From Alphaproteobacteria bacterium (GTDB taxonomy: Bacteria; Pseudomonadota; Alphaproteobacteria; Rhizobiales; Devosiaceae), in NCBI GenBank assembly GCA_018828145.1, contig JAHJWO010000042.1, positions 62,001-126,000 on the forward strand: 64,000 nucleotides of DNA, given 5' to 3'. Positions 1 through 8,243 of the stretch are shown here, piece after piece (position 1 is the first letter of the stretch; every line of letters begins with the position of its first letter). A model generated the notes under the pieces. The model did not search any database. It was not told the DNA's origin and saw only the letters and a list, made by a program, of their open reading frames with translations. The position numbers were made by a program, and so were the translations under genes.

Positions 1-191
1 GCGAACCGATCGAGCACTTCGCCCAGCCCGGCAAACAGGATCGCGAGCCGCTCGGCCAGCGAGCCATCGACCGGCGGCGTCACCGTGCCGGCCGCCACGA
101 AGGTCAGCCGGTTGCCCAGGGTCTCGATCACCCCCCAGCCGCAGCGGCGCAGGCCAGGATCGATGCCAATGATTCGGGTAGCAGCACTCAT
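1..191 (-). CDS. ruvC: Holliday junction resolvase RuvC, N-terminal part (cut by window edge)
   Basis: RuvC is the endonuclease that resolves four-way DNA junctions with the RuvAB motor. Only the first 63 or so residues are in the window; the rest lies to the left. The visible N-terminus reads MSAATRIIGIDPGLRRCGWG, the RuvC signature. Asp11 in the IGIDPG motif matches the first catalytic acidic residue (Asp7 in E. coli); the other acidic residues are out of view. The ATG at 191 is the first in frame and gives a normal N-terminus. RuvA and RuvB would be expected just beyond the edge but cannot be seen. Confidence 0.93.
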   Translation of the reverse strand, partial: MSAATRIIGIDPGLRRCGWGVIETLGNRLTFVAAGTVTPPVDGSLAERLAILFAGLGEVLDRF

Positions 192-632
192 GCGCCCATC
201 CTTAATGAAGCCGCCGCAGCCTACCAAGCCCGATGTGAACAAAAAGGCAACAAGGCAGGTGGAAAAGTCGTGGATCGATAAAATTGTGGCCGACACGAAA
301 AGATCGTCTTCACGCCCCCTGCTTAGCCTCGCCCGTGGGATGGCAGGGGCAAACAATGACGGAACTTCGCACGGAATTACCCAGGCGAGCGTGGCGGCGC
401 ATTGGCCGCCTCATCCGTCGATGATTTTTGAGCAGTTTGAATATGTGAATTTCTGCGCGGGCTTGACCGCAAGGCAAACCAATACCGGATCGCGCGGCCA
501 TGATGCATGCCGCCTGATCGCGGCGTGACCAACCGCCCCACGCCAGCCGCATCGCCCTGGACCCGCCAGGCATCCGCCTTCCCTGCCGGTGGCAGGGAAA
601 CGATCCGTCACTCCAGCCGCGAGAGCCGCGCG
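192..632. other. 440-base intergenic region between ruvC and the GGDEF gene
   Basis: This is a divergent intergenic region, so it should hold promoters for ruvC (minus) and the GGDEF gene (plus); I could not assign either confidently. It has a perfect 9-bp stem with a 3-base loop at 579-599 (arms TTCCCTGCC/GGCAGGGAA), ending about 33 bases before the GGDEF start codon. It could be an operator or a 5'-UTR hairpin. A 22-codon open frame at 356-424 has an AGGGG sequence at suitable spacing and would encode an arginine-rich peptide, but nothing else supports it. No tRNA or known riboswitch was recognised. Confidence 0.5.
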
Positions 633-1415
633 ATGTTGCCGTCCAAGACTTTGACTGGTTTGCACAGCTGGTCCAGCGTCCGCCGCTGGACGCTCTTCGG
701 CACCCTGGCCTGCGTGGCGGTCTCCGTGGCGTTCAACGCCACCATATTCGGCGACCTGGGCGAAGCGGCGCTCCGCCGCTCGATTGTCAGCGCCGTGGTC
801 CTGCCCATCCTGCTCGGCGCGCCGCTGTTTCTCTACATGAGCCTGCGCATGCGCGGCCTGGCCATCACCAATCTGCGGCTGGGCCTCGTCGCACGGACCG
901 ACAGCCTGACGGCCTGCCTCAACCGCGGCGCCTTTACCAGCAAGGTCAGCACGATCCTCGCCCAGAACCCGGGCTCAACGGGCGGCGCGCTGCTGATGAT
1001 CGACGCCGACAACTTCAAGGCCATCAACGACCAGTTCGGACACAATGCCGGCGACGAGGCGCTGACCGTCATCGCGCGCTCGATCCGCACCATCCTGCGC
1101 GCCGGCGATCTCGTTGGGCGCATGGGCGGGGAGGAATTCGGCGTCTACCTGCCCGATGTCGACCAGAAGAACGCCGAAGCCATTGCCGAGCGCATCCGCC
1201 GCTCGGTGAACCTTGCCGTCTTCGCGCCCGAAGGGCAGCAGCGCCCCCTCTCCGTCAGCATTGGCGGCGTGGTGTTCGAGGGCGAGGCGAGCTTTGCCGA
1301 ACTGTTCCGCATCGCCGACCAGCGGCTCTATGGGGCCAAGCAGGCTGGTCGCAATCGCTTTGCCATGGTCCATGCGGACGATCATCCGGCAATCGTCCTC
1401 AAGCGCAGCGCATGA
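633..1415 (+). CDS. membrane-anchored GGDEF diguanylate cyclase
   Basis: Predicted to make cyclic di-GMP from two GTP. The 260-residue protein has two hydrophobic segments near the N-terminus (roughly residues 20-40 and 50-70), then a GGDEF domain. The active-site loop reads GRMGGEEFGV, the GGEEF form that supports activity. An RAGD sequence lies exactly five residues before GGEEF, matching the RxxD inhibitory I-site, so product inhibition is likely. There is no PAS, REC or EAL domain, so any signal would come through the membrane part. The ATG at 633 was preferred because an upstream in-frame start would add a low-complexity stretch unlike a GGDEF N-terminus. It converges on yebC. Confidence 0.9.
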   Translation: MLPSKTLTGLHSWSSVRRWTLFGTLACVAVSVAFNATIFGDLGEAALRRSIVSAVVLPILLGAPLFLYMSLRMRGLAITNLRLGLVARTDSLTACLNRGAFTSKVSTILAQNPGSTGGALLMIDADNFKAINDQFGHNAGDEALTVIARSIRTILRAGDLVGRMGGEEFGVYLPDVDQKNAEAIAERIRRSVNLAVFAPEGQQRPLSVSIGGVVFEGEASFAELFRIADQRLYGAKQAGRNRFAMVHADDHPAIVLKRSA

Positions 1416-1442
1416 AAAAGGGCGGCGCCGCGGCACCGCCCT
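1415..1442 (-). terminator. intrinsic terminator for yebC
   Basis: The arms GGGCGG (1420-1425) and CCGCCC (1436-1441) can form a longer GC-rich hairpin with one mismatch. On the minus strand the stem is followed by five T residues, so it terminates yebC transcription. It abuts the stop codon of the convergent GGDEF gene and may act weakly in that direction too. Confidence 0.75.
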
Positions 1443-1466
1443 CAAACAACTGAAACTGAGCTTGAA

Positions 1467-2213
1467 TCAGGCTTCGAGCTTGGCCGCGTCTTCGTCGCTC
1501 ATCTCGAAATTCGAATAGACGTTCTGCACGTCATCGTCTTCCTCGAGCGTGGCGATCAGCTTCATCAGGGTCGCGCCCTTTTCGGCATCGATCGGCGTAT
1601 TGGTCTGCGGCTTCCACACGGCTTTGACCGATTCGGCTTCGCCCAGCACCTTTTCCAGCGCCGCTGCCACCTCCACCATCGCTTCGAACGTGGTGGTGAT
1701 ATAGTGGCCTTCCTCATCGCTTTCGACGTCGTCTGCGCCCGCCTCGATGGCGGCTTCCATGACCTTGTCTTCCGAGCCGGCGCTCAGCGGATAGGTGATC
1801 TCGCCCACCTTGTCGAACATGAAGCCGACCGAGTTGGTTTCGCCCATGGCCCCGCCATGCTTGGAAAAGTAGGAGCGAACATTGGAGGCGGTACGGTTGC
1901 GGTTGTCGGTCAGCGTCTCGACGATCAGCGCCACCCCGCCCGGGCCATAGCCCTCATAGCGGATCTCGTCATAGTTATCGCCGTCCGAGCCGATGGCCTT
2001 CTTGATGGCGCGGTCGATATTGTCCTTGGGCATGGAGAGCGCGCGGGCATTGGTGACCGCCAGGCGCAGCCGGGAATTGAAGGCCGGATCGGGCATGCCC
2101 ATCTTGGCCGCGACGGTGATTTCGCGCGCCAGCTTGGAGAAGATCTTGGAGCGCACCGCGTCGGACTTGCCTTTGCGGTGCATGATGTTTTTGGCGTGTG
2201 AATGGCCGGCCAT
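1467..2213 (-). CDS. yebC: YebC/PmpR (TACO1) family protein
   Basis: A 248-residue member of the YebC/PmpR/TACO1 family, recognised from the N-terminus [18 protein letters not shown] and the internal [13 protein letters not shown] and [12 protein letters not shown] segments. Family members have been described as transcriptional regulators and, more recently, as ribosome-associated factors that help synthesis of difficult proline-rich stretches; the second role would complement the EF-P encoded further along. The C-terminal part is acidic, as usual. A GAGGGGA ribosome site precedes the ATG at good spacing. In many alphaproteobacteria yebC lies near ruvCAB, as here. Confidence 0.95.
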   Translation of the reverse strand: MAGHSHAKNIMHRKGKSDAVRSKIFSKLAREITVAAKMGMPDPAFNSRLRLAVTNARALSMPKDNIDRAIKKAIGSDGDNYDEIRYEGYGPGGVALIVETLTDNRNRTASNVRSYFSKHGGAMGETNSVGFMFDKVGEITYPLSAGSEDKVMEAAIEAGADDVESDEEGHYITTTFEAMVEVAAALEKVLGEAESVKAVWKPQTNTPIDAEKGATLMKLIATLEEDDDVQNVYSNFEMSDEDAAKLEA

Positions 2214-2289
2214 CGGTCACTCCCCTCGTAGCTGGAATTTTGGATTGGTGGCGCGTTATAGGCAAGCGCGGCAAAAAAGTGAAGCGGGG

Positions 2290-2712
2290 CTAACGGGCAA
2301 ACCGCTGCACCATCACGGGCATGGTCACGACGCCGGTGACGCCCTCGGTGGCCGCAACCCGATCGCGCACCGCCTGCAGTGCCGCCGCGTCGCGTCCCTC
2401 GACAGTCAGCACCATGTCGGTTTCCCCCGCCACTGAGTCACAACGGACGATCTGGGCAATGTCGAGCAGGCGCGGGGCGACAGACGCGCATTGGGCGCCG
2501 GAGGTGGTGACCAGCATATAGGCACGAGCCGTCGTCTCCACGGCGCCGCGGCGGATGGAGAACCCTTCTATCGTGCCGTTGGCGACCAGCCGGGCGATGC
2601 GCTCCTGCACACTGGATGCCGACAGGCCCACCAAAGCGGCGATCTGCTTGAGCGGTGCCCGGCTGTCGGCGCTGAGGGCATCGACAATGGCAGCATCCTT
2701 GGCATCGGCCAT
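2290..2712 (-). CDS. Lrp/AsnC family transcriptional regulator
   Basis: A 140-residue protein with an N-terminal winged helix-turn-helix of the AsnC type (residues about 5-55, with APLKQIAALVGLSASSVQER as the recognition region) and a C-terminal RAM/Lrp ligand-binding domain of four beta strands. The effector is unknown; family members usually sense amino acids. The start at 2712 has a strong GGAGGA site. It is divergent from the DUF1272 gene, and the 99-base region between them has several TCCGG-containing half-sites, so autoregulation and control of the neighbour are plausible. Confidence 0.9.
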   Translation of the reverse strand: MADAKDAAIVDALSADSRAPLKQIAALVGLSASSVQERIARLVANGTIEGFSIRRGAVETTARAYMLVTTSGAQCASVAPRLLDIAQIVRCDSVAGETDMVLTVEGRDAAALQAVRDRVAATEGVTGVVTMPVMVQRFAR

Positions 2713-2811
2713 GGCTGGTTCCTCCGGAAAACATCCGGCCCGCGCCGGACATTATCCGGATTTAGCCAAGCCGGCTCCATGCCACAAGCCTTGGTATCAC
2801 CGGAGGCCCCA
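2713..2811. promoter_or_regulatory. possible operator region between lrp-like gene and DUF1272 gene
   Basis: The motif TCCGG, or its complement, recurs four times within about 40 bases (around 2725-2762), including ATCCGGAT near 2755-2762 and an ATCCGG/CCGGA pair around GCCCGCG. Spaced repeated half-sites in a divergent promoter beside an Lrp-type gene fit cooperative binding by that regulator. No base-level footprint can be assigned from sequence alone. Confidence 0.35.
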
Positions 2812-3120
2812 ATGCTCGAACTCAGACCCAATTGCGAATGCTGCGACACGGACCTGCCGCCCGCCTCGGCCTATGCGCGCATCTGCAGCTATGAATGCAC
2901 CTTCTGCGCCGACTGTGTGGACAACGTCCTCCACAATGTCTGTCCCAATTGCGGTGGCGGTTTCGTGCCACGCCCAATCAGGCCAGCAGGTGAGTGGCGT
3001 CCCGGGGAGGGCCTTGGCCATCACCCGGCAGGAACGAGGCGGCGCCAGCTGCGGTTCACCGCAGAAGAAGTCGCAGCCCTCAGTGACAAATTGCGCGCCG
3101 TGCCGCCCGCCGAACGCTAG
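2812..3120 (+). CDS. DUF1272 family small zinc-ribbon-like protein
   Basis: A 102-residue protein of the DUF1272 family (COG3813). The first 60 residues hold eight or more cysteines in closely spaced pairs (NCECCD, ICSYECTFCADC and VCPNCGGG), a pattern consistent with bound zinc. The C-terminal 40 residues are basic and less conserved. No biochemical role is known to me. The ATG at 2812 follows a GGAGG sequence about seven bases upstream. The stop codon overlaps the convergent ymdB-like stop by three bases. Confidence 0.85.
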   Translation: MLELRPNCECCDTDLPPASAYARICSYECTFCADCVDNVLHNVCPNCGGGFVPRPIRPAGEWRPGEGLGHHPAGTRRRQLRFTAEEVAALSDKLRAVPPAER

Positions 3121-3935
3121 TCGAATACCGGTTCGGCCTGCGCCAGCGTGCCGCCGAGGCGGACCGGCAGCACCTTGACGGCGAGCCCGCTGCGCGGATC
3201 GGTTTCCACGGCCACCCCGCACAGGGTCGCCTCGCCCTCGGCGGGCGTGAACCGTCCATTGGCAATGCCGGTGAGGAACCGGTTGAGCGGCTCTTCGGCA
3301 TCGACGCCGATGATGGAATCGAAATCCCCGCACATGCCGGCATCGGCCATCAGCGCCGTGCCGCCCTTGAGAATGCGATGATCGGCGGTGGGAATATGGG
3401 TATGCGTGCCCACGACGAGGCTCACCCGCCCATCCATGAAGAAGCCCATGCCCTGGATTTCCGAAGTCGCCTCGGTATGGAAGTCGACAATGATGGCGTC
3501 GGCCTGCTCGCCCAGCGGACAGGCCGCCACCGCCGCCTCGACGGCGCGGAAGGGATCGTCGGCCGGCCCCATGAACACGCGGCCCAGCGCATTGATGACC
3601 AGCACGCGGTGCCCATTGCGTCCCTCGACGAACATGGCGCCACGCCCCGGCGTGCCGGGCGCCATGTTGAGGGGACGGATCAGCGTGGTTTCCCGCTCGA
3701 TGAAGGAAAGCGTGTCACGCTGGTCAAAGGCGTGGTCGCCCAGCGTCACGATATCGGCGCCCGCATCGCGCAGGCCCTTGAAATGCGGCTCGGTCAGGCC
3801 GCGGCCATGGCTGGCATTCTCGCCATTGACGACCACGAAGTCGAATTTGTAGCGATCGATGATGCCCGGCAAGCGCTCGGCAACCGCATCCCGGCCGGAC
3901 CGGCCCACTACATCGCCCAGAAACAGAAACCTCAT
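3117..3935 (-). CDS. YmdB-family metallophosphoesterase
   Basis: A 272-residue protein of the TIGR00282/YmdB family, whose B. subtilis member is a 2',3'-cyclic-nucleotide phosphodiesterase. Metal-binding motifs are visible in order: LGDVVGRSGRD at residues 6-16, VNGENASHGRG, TLGDHAFD, IIVDFHTEATSE and VVGTHTHIPTAD. The third motif has GDH where many relatives have GNH; I do not know whether this affects activity. The start overlaps the stop of the preceding 5-FCL gene by four bases (ATGA), so the two are translationally coupled. Confidence 0.88.
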   Translation of the reverse strand: MRFLFLGDVVGRSGRDAVAERLPGIIDRYKFDFVVVNGENASHGRGLTEPHFKGLRDAGADIVTLGDHAFDQRDTLSFIERETTLIRPLNMAPGTPGRGAMFVEGRNGHRVLVINALGRVFMGPADDPFRAVEAAVAACPLGEQADAIIVDFHTEATSEIQGMGFFMDGRVSLVVGTHTHIPTADHRILKGGTALMADAGMCGDFDSIIGVDAEEPLNRFLTGIANGRFTPAEGEATLCGVAVETDPRSGLAVKVLPVRLGGTLAQAEPVFD

Positions 3936-4519
3936 GCCGCAGCGCCGAAATGGCGCACACCGGCTTCGGTGACGATGGTATCGAGCGGCACGTCATGCGC
4001 GTCGCGCGGAATATGCTCCAGCTCCTGGGCGGCAAAGGCCAGGCCCACCAGCCGGGGCTTCTTCTTCATCCTGGCGAGTGTGCGATCATAATAGCCGCCA
4101 CCATAGCCCAGGCGCGTCCCCTGGCTGTCAAAGCCGAGCAGCGGCATGATGACGATGTCGGGCTCGGCCTTGGGCGCCAGCTCGGCCGGCGCCAAGGTGC
4201 CGAAGCCGGCCTCGTAGAGCGAGGCGCCCTGCTCCCAGACCCGCAGGTCCAGCGGCGCCTCGGGACCGAGCACGACGGGCAGCACCACGATCTGGTTGCT
4301 GTCCATCAGCCGCACGAGAATGGGCTGGCAGTCGAGTTCGTCGCGGATACGCCAATAGGCGGCGACCACATCGGATGGCCTGAGGGCAATGCCGTCGAAG
4401 AAATGGTTGGCCGCCGCACGCGCCGCTTCGGCGCGCTCCTGATGGTCCAGCGCAGCCCGGGCCGCATGGGCCCTGATGCGCAGCGCCGCCTTGGCTTGCT
4501 CGATCGTCTCGTCAACCAT
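3932..4519 (-). CDS. 5-formyltetrahydrofolate cyclo-ligase
   Basis: Converts 5-formyltetrahydrofolate to 5,10-methenyltetrahydrofolate with ATP, recycling folate. The 195-residue length is normal. The C-terminal phosphate/substrate loop reads LGYGGGYYDRTLA, preceded by IIMPLLGFD-like residues (IVIMPLLGFDSQGTR), as in the family. It lies just downstream of the 6S RNA gene in the same direction, the zapA-ssrS-fau arrangement known from gamma- and alphaproteobacteria, and upstream of the ymdB-like gene with a four-base overlap. Confidence 0.93.
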   Translation of the reverse strand: MVDETIEQAKAALRIRAHAARAALDHQERAEAARAAANHFFDGIALRPSDVVAAYWRIRDELDCQPILVRLMDSNQIVVLPVVLGPEAPLDLRVWEQGASLYEAGFGTLAPAELAPKAEPDIVIMPLLGFDSQGTRLGYGGGYYDRTLARMKKKPRLVGLAFAAQELEHIPRDAHDVPLDTIVTEAGVRHFGAAA

Positions 4520-4552
4520 GGGGCGTACTGCAAACCTGCTTCAACAATAAGG

Positions 4553-4702
4553 TGCCGCCCTGGCCGTGTGATACACGATCCCGGGAACCTACTTTACGTA
4601 GGTGGGCGCCGTATGTCTGAGCCCAGGAGCCCAGTCAGGGACAGCTCCCTTAGGATCGTTAAGGCCCCGGGGATATAGGTATCCATCACGCGCCGGGCAG
4701 CC
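4553..4702 (-). ncRNA. ssrS: 6S RNA
   Basis: 6S RNA mimics an open promoter and binds sigma70 RNA polymerase. The minus strand here can fold into one long hairpin of about 150 nt: an outer stem pairs GCTGCCC (near 4700) with GGGCGGC (near 4555); further in, ATAC pairs with GTAT, GTG with CAC, and ACGATCC (about 4653-4659) with GGATCGT (about 4575-4581). Inside are a GGAGC/GCTCC hairpin and a small CCTA-CGTAAAG-TAGG hairpin on the 3' side, typical of the central bubble. It sits upstream of the 5-FCL gene as in many proteobacteria and has its own promoter at the right distance. Ends are approximate; a covariance search was not run. Confidence 0.75.
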
Positions 4703-4707
4703 AATGA

Positions 4708-4735
4708 GATATAGGCGCTTTGGCTGGCCATGCAA
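4708..4735 (-). promoter_or_regulatory. promoter of the 6S RNA gene
   Basis: On the minus strand there is TTGCAT (4735-4730), a 16-base spacer and TATATC (4713-4708). The predicted start, six or seven bases after the -10 box, falls at about 4701-4702, exactly where the outer 6S stem begins. The promoter lies immediately downstream of the parE stop codon, so the RNA need not depend on read-through from zapA or parDE. Confidence 0.6.
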
Positions 4736-4741
4736 AGGGTG

Positions 4742-5029
4742 TTAGAGGAGTTCCAACCAGTCTTGGCTCTGGTGGAAAACGCGCATGATAACGACCTCGT
4801 CCTCAATCAGTTGATAGACAAGAAGATGGGCGCCGAAGTAGCGCACACGCAGCGGAATAGAAATTTCGGTTCGTTCCGGTGAAGCAAGCGGATGATCAGC
4901 CGCGAACTGCGCTGCGTTCAGCATGATGGCGAAGTAGCGGTCTGCAGCGCGCTGACCAAACTGAATCAGGCTGGCTTCATATAGCGCTTCGGTATCGAGA
5001 ATGGCCCGCTCCGAAAAGCGATACCCCAT
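4742..5029 (-). CDS. parE: ParE/RelE family toxin
   Basis: A 95-residue protein with the ParE/RelE fold pattern: N-terminal helices (YRFSERAILDTEALYEASL), then beta strands around IPLRVRYFGAHLLVYQLIED and EVVIMRVFHQSQDW. ParE toxins inhibit DNA gyrase; the fold alone does not exclude an mRNase. Its start codon overlaps the antitoxin stop as TGATG, the usual coupling. The pair sits between zapA and the 6S RNA gene, genes that are normally neighbours, so the module was probably inserted there. Confidence 0.88.
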   Translation of the reverse strand: MGYRFSERAILDTEALYEASLIQFGQRAADRYFAIMLNAAQFAADHPLASPERTEISIPLRVRYFGAHLLVYQLIEDEVVIMRVFHQSQDWLELL

Positions 5030-5286
5030 CAGGCAGCGTCCGAAGTCTTGACGCCTGCCTTCCGACGAGCGTTAGCGAAGACTTCTTCTGGCGTCAGCGG
5101 ACTAATGCCACTGTCAATGCCCTCTTGAACAAGACGTTCAAATTCGGCCAACTTCGCCGCTCGCTCCTGATCCCTGCGCACCAGATCACGCACATAGTCG
5201 CTGCTATTGCCGTACCGTCCGGTCTGGACCTGTTCTTCCACCCAGGCTTTCATCGCGGCGGGCAGGGAAACATTCATCGTGGCCAT
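5029..5286 (-). CDS. parD: ParD-type antitoxin (CopG/ribbon-helix-helix)
   Basis: An 85-residue antitoxin with an N-terminal ribbon-helix-helix (MATMNVSLPAAMKAWVEE, then GRYGNSSDYVRDLVRRDQ), and a C-terminal toxin-binding region with charged helices. It should bind the parDE promoter and neutralise ParE. The ATG at 5286 was chosen because AAAGGAG lies eight bases before it; an upstream in-frame ATG lacks such a site and would add 13 atypical residues. It is translationally coupled to parE. Confidence 0.9.
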   Translation of the reverse strand: MATMNVSLPAAMKAWVEEQVQTGRYGNSSDYVRDLVRRDQERAAKLAEFERLVQEGIDSGISPLTPEEVFANARRKAGVKTSDAA

Positions 5287-5346
5287 AGCGGGTCTCCTTT
5301 GGCCGGAGACTAGCAAGATTGGCAAACTTTGCCAACAATGCCCGAG

Positions 5347-5724
5347 TTACCCCTGCGGCACCGGCGCAGCCTCATCCAGCACGCTCGCCACGCCCTCCAG
5401 GGTCCTGGCGGCTTCGCTTAGCCTCGCGGCAAACTGGCCCTCCAGCGCCTCGATCTCGGCCGCGACTTCCTGGCCAGCCCGCGTCAGCACCAGAACGTCG
5501 TTTTCCAGTGCCTTGATCTTGCGTTCGGCCTCGGCCAGTTCGTCCACCACGGCAATGCCGGCCATCACCGTCAGGCGGTTGTCGCCGATCTCGCCGACCG
5601 CGCCCTTGAGCTGTTCGACATGGGTGTTGAACCGCTCGGCCAGCCCGATCAGGTGCTGCTGCTGGCCCTCTTCGCAGGCCATGCGGTACTTGCGGCCATT
5701 GATCTCGACATTGACTTCGGGCAC
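5347..5724 (-). CDS. zapA: cell division protein ZapA
   Basis: A 125-residue ZapA-family protein that should bind and bundle FtsZ at the division site. The N-terminal domain is recognised from VEINGRKYRMACEEGQ and the following LAERFNTHVEQLKG; the rest (about residues 60-115) is a long amphipathic coiled coil used for dimer and tetramer formation. The start is taken as GTG at 5724, because GGCGGAG precedes it and the family usually begins a few residues before the first strand. It follows a DUF4164 gene with a five-base gap. Confidence 0.88.
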   Translation of the reverse strand: MPEVNVEINGRKYRMACEEGQQQHLIGLAERFNTHVEQLKGAVGEIGDNRLTVMAGIAVVDELAEAERKIKALENDVLVLTRAGQEVAAEIEALEGQFAARLSEAARTLEGVASVLDEAAPVPQG

Positions 5725-5728
5725 CGCG

Positions 5729-6016
5729 CTACTCCGCCTTGGCCAAAACTTCGCGGACGGTTTCCATCGCCTCGACCAACCGGCGCGACACGTCATGCGC
5801 GCTGTCGTCGAGCCGCTTGGCCCGCGCCGCGGTCTTGTCGAGTTCGGTCGCCAGCCGGGCGCGTTCCTGCACCAGCCGCTGCGTATCGACTTCGATGCGG
5901 TTCTGCTGGCGCATGCGCGTGCCGAGATTTTTCACGCTCTGGTCCAGCCGCGCCATGGCGCGATCGAACCGCGCGGTGGCGGCGGTCAGCCCGTCCTCAA
6001 GTTCCGTCTCACTCAT
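5729..6016 (-). CDS. DUF4164 coiled-coil protein
   Basis: A 95-residue, highly charged, almost entirely helical protein, DUF4164-like, found directly upstream of zapA in many Hyphomicrobiales. Heptad patterns run from about residue 10 to 90 (LTAATARFDRAMARLDQSV onward). No enzymatic motif is present. The position suggests a role connected with ZapA and the divisome, but that is only an inference from gene order. Confidence 0.8.
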   Translation of the reverse strand: MSETELEDGLTAATARFDRAMARLDQSVKNLGTRMRQQNRIEVDTQRLVQERARLATELDKTAARAKRLDDSAHDVSRRLVEAMETVREVLAKAE

Positions 6017-6222
6017 TGCTACTACGGTCCTCAGCGTGCGACGATTCCAGCGCTTGCAGCGTGCCCCAGCACCGGCCGTATTGCAACCGGCACGCCACGC
6101 GAAGCGGTGGGCCTTGTCATTGACACGATAGGCGAACCTGTTATGCCTCGAACCCGCCTTTGGGAGGAGGCTTCTGGCGCCTCTTCTCCCCAGATTTCAG
6201 CCCTGACGAAAGCGCGAGCCCG

Positions 6223-8196
6223 ATGACGAACACCGCCCAGCAGAACGACTTGGCCAATGCGATCCGTTCCCTCTCCATGGACGCGGTCGAAAAAGCCAAT
6301 TCCGGCCATCCCGGCCTGCCCATGGGCTGCGCCGACATTGTGACGGTGCTGTTCACCAAGGTGATGAAGTTCGATCCCGCCGACAGCAAATGGGCTGACC
6401 GCGACCGCTTCATCCTCTCGGCCGGCCACGGCTCGATGCTGCTCTATTCCTCGCTCTACCTCCTGGGCTACGAGGACATGACCATCGACCAGGTCAAGAA
6501 TTTCCGCCAGCTTGGCTCCAAGACCGCCGGCCACCCGGAATACCATTTCGCCCAGGGCATCGAGACCACGACCGGCCCGCTCGGCCAGGGCCTCGCCAAT
6601 TCGGTGGGCTTTGCCGTTGCCGAAGCCAAGCTTGCCGCCGAATTCGGCGCGGACCTCGTCGATCACCACACCTGGGTCCTGGCCGGTGACGGCTGTCTGA
6701 TGGAAGGCATTTCCCAGGAAGCCATCGCGCTGGCCGGCCACCTCAAGCTCAACAAGCTGACCGTCATCTGGGACAATAACTCGATCACCATCGATGGCGC
6801 CGTCTCCAACTCGGACAGCACCGACCAGATCGCCCGTTTCAAGGCCGTGCAGTGGAACACCATCGAAATCGATGGCCACGACCAGGACGCCATCGAAGCC
6901 GCCCTGCTGGCCGCCAAGAAGAGTGACAAGCCGACCCTGATCGCCGCCAAGACCACGATCGGCTTTGGCGCGCCCAAGAAGGCCGGCACCGAAAAGGTGC
7001 ATGGCGCCCCGCTCGGCGCCGAGGAATTGGCCGGCGCCAAGGCCGCGCTGGGCATCACCTATCCCGCCTTCGAAATCCCCGCCGAAATCCTCAACACCTG
7101 GCGCGCCGCCTGTACACGCTCGCAGAATATCCGCGGCGAATGGCAGTCCCGCCTCGCCGCCTCGCCGCACAAGGCCGAGTTCGAGCGCCGCATCAAGGGC
7201 GACCTGCCGGCCGACTTCAAGTCCGCCATCGACGCCTTCAAGAAGAAGCTGGTCGAGGACAAGCCCAAGGTTGCGACCCGCAAGTCCAGCCAGATGGCGC
7301 TCGACGTCATCAATGCCGCCCTGCCCGAAACGCTGGGCGGCTCGGCCGACCTGACCCATTCGAACCTGACCAATACCAAGGAAATGGTGCCCTTCCAGGC
7401 TGACAACCGCCTCGGGCGCTACATGATGTATGGCATCCGCGAGCACGAAATGGCCGCGGCCATGAACGGTGTCGCCCTGCATGGCGGCCTCATTCCCTAT
7501 GGCGGCACCTTCATGGTCTTTACCGACTATGCCCGCCCCGCCATCCGCCTCGCCGCGCTGATGGAACAGCGTGCCATCTATGTCATGACCCATGACTCGA
7601 TCGGCCTGGGCGAAGACGGCCCGACGCACCAGCCGGTGGAACACCTGACCGCGCTGCGCGCCATTCCGAACCTGCTGGTCTTCCGCCCGGCCGATGCCGT
7701 GGAAGCCCTCGAATGCTGGCAGCTGGCGCTGGAATCCACCACCGCGCCGTCCATCCTGGCCCTGTCGCGCCAGAACCTGCCGGCCCTGCGCACCGAATAC
7801 CAGGCCGAAAACCTCTGCGCCAAGGGCGCCTATGTCATCGCCGGCGACAAGAATGCCGATGTCGTGATCTTCGCGACGGGCTCGGAAGTTGCCATCGCCG
7901 TCGAGGGCCTCAAGCAGCTGGCCGAACAGGGCATTGCCGCCAAGGTCGTGTCGGTGCCGTCCATGGAACTGCTGGCCAGGCAGTCCGACGCCTACAAGGC
8001 CGAGCTCTACGGCAATGCCAAGGCACGCGTCGCCATCGAGGCGGGCATCGAGATGAGCTGGAGCAAGCTGCTGGGCGACAAGGGCCGCTTTGTCGGGATG
8101 AACAGCTTCGGCGCTTCCGGCCCGATCGATGCGCTCTACGAGCACTTTGGTATTACGGCCATGGCCGTGGTTGAAGCTGTCACAGCACAGTTGTAA
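6223..8196 (+). CDS. tkt: transketolase
   Basis: Transfers two-carbon ketol units between sugar phosphates using thiamine diphosphate (pentose phosphate pathway). The protein has 657 residues, a normal length. Visible motifs include SGHPGLPMG near the N-terminus, the ThDP motif [13 protein letters not shown]...[17 protein letters not shown] in the central domain and [17 protein letters not shown], which holds catalytic histidines. The ATG at 6223 gives the usual N-terminus. Upstream, TTGACA (6120-6125) with TTATGC 15 bases later is a possible promoter with short spacing. It heads the tkt-gap-pgk-fba cluster of central carbon metabolism. Confidence 0.97.
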   Translation: MTNTAQQNDLANAIRSLSMDAVEKANSGHPGLPMGCADIVTVLFTKVMKFDPADSKWADRDRFILSAGHGSMLLYSSLYLLGYEDMTIDQVKNFRQLGSKTAGHPEYHFAQGIETTTGPLGQGLANSVGFAVAEAKLAAEFGADLVDHHTWVLAGDGCLMEGISQEAIALAGHLKLNKLTVIWDNNSITIDGAVSNSDSTDQIARFKAVQWNTIEIDGHDQDAIEAALLAAKKSDKPTLIAAKTTIGFGAPKKAGTEKVHGAPLGAEELAGAKAALGITYPAFEIPAEILNTWRAACTRSQNIRGEWQSRLAASPHKAEFERRIKGDLPADFKSAIDAFKKKLVEDKPKVATRKSSQMALDVINAALPETLGGSADLTHSNLTNTKEMVPFQADNRLGRYMMYGIREHEMAAAMNGVALHGGLIPYGGTFMVFTDYARPAIRLAALMEQRAIYVMTHDSIGLGEDGPTHQPVEHLTALRAIPNLLVFRPADAVEALECWQLALESTTAPSILALSRQNLPALRTEYQAENLCAKGAYVIAGDKNADVVIFATGSEVAIAVEGLKQLAEQGIAAKVVSVPSMELLARQSDAYKAELYGNAKARVAIEAGIEMSWSKLLGDKGRFVGMNSFGASGPIDALYEHFGITAMAVVEAVTAQL

Positions 8197-8243
8197 GACA
8201 GCCTCGCCCTCCCTCCCCCAACTCCCCTCTAGGAGCGTCTAAT

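Noticed and set aside
6031-8145. 704-codon open frame on the minus strand opposite tkt
   Set aside because: The plus strand encodes an unmistakable transketolase with all motifs; the long opposite frame results from GC-rich codon bias.
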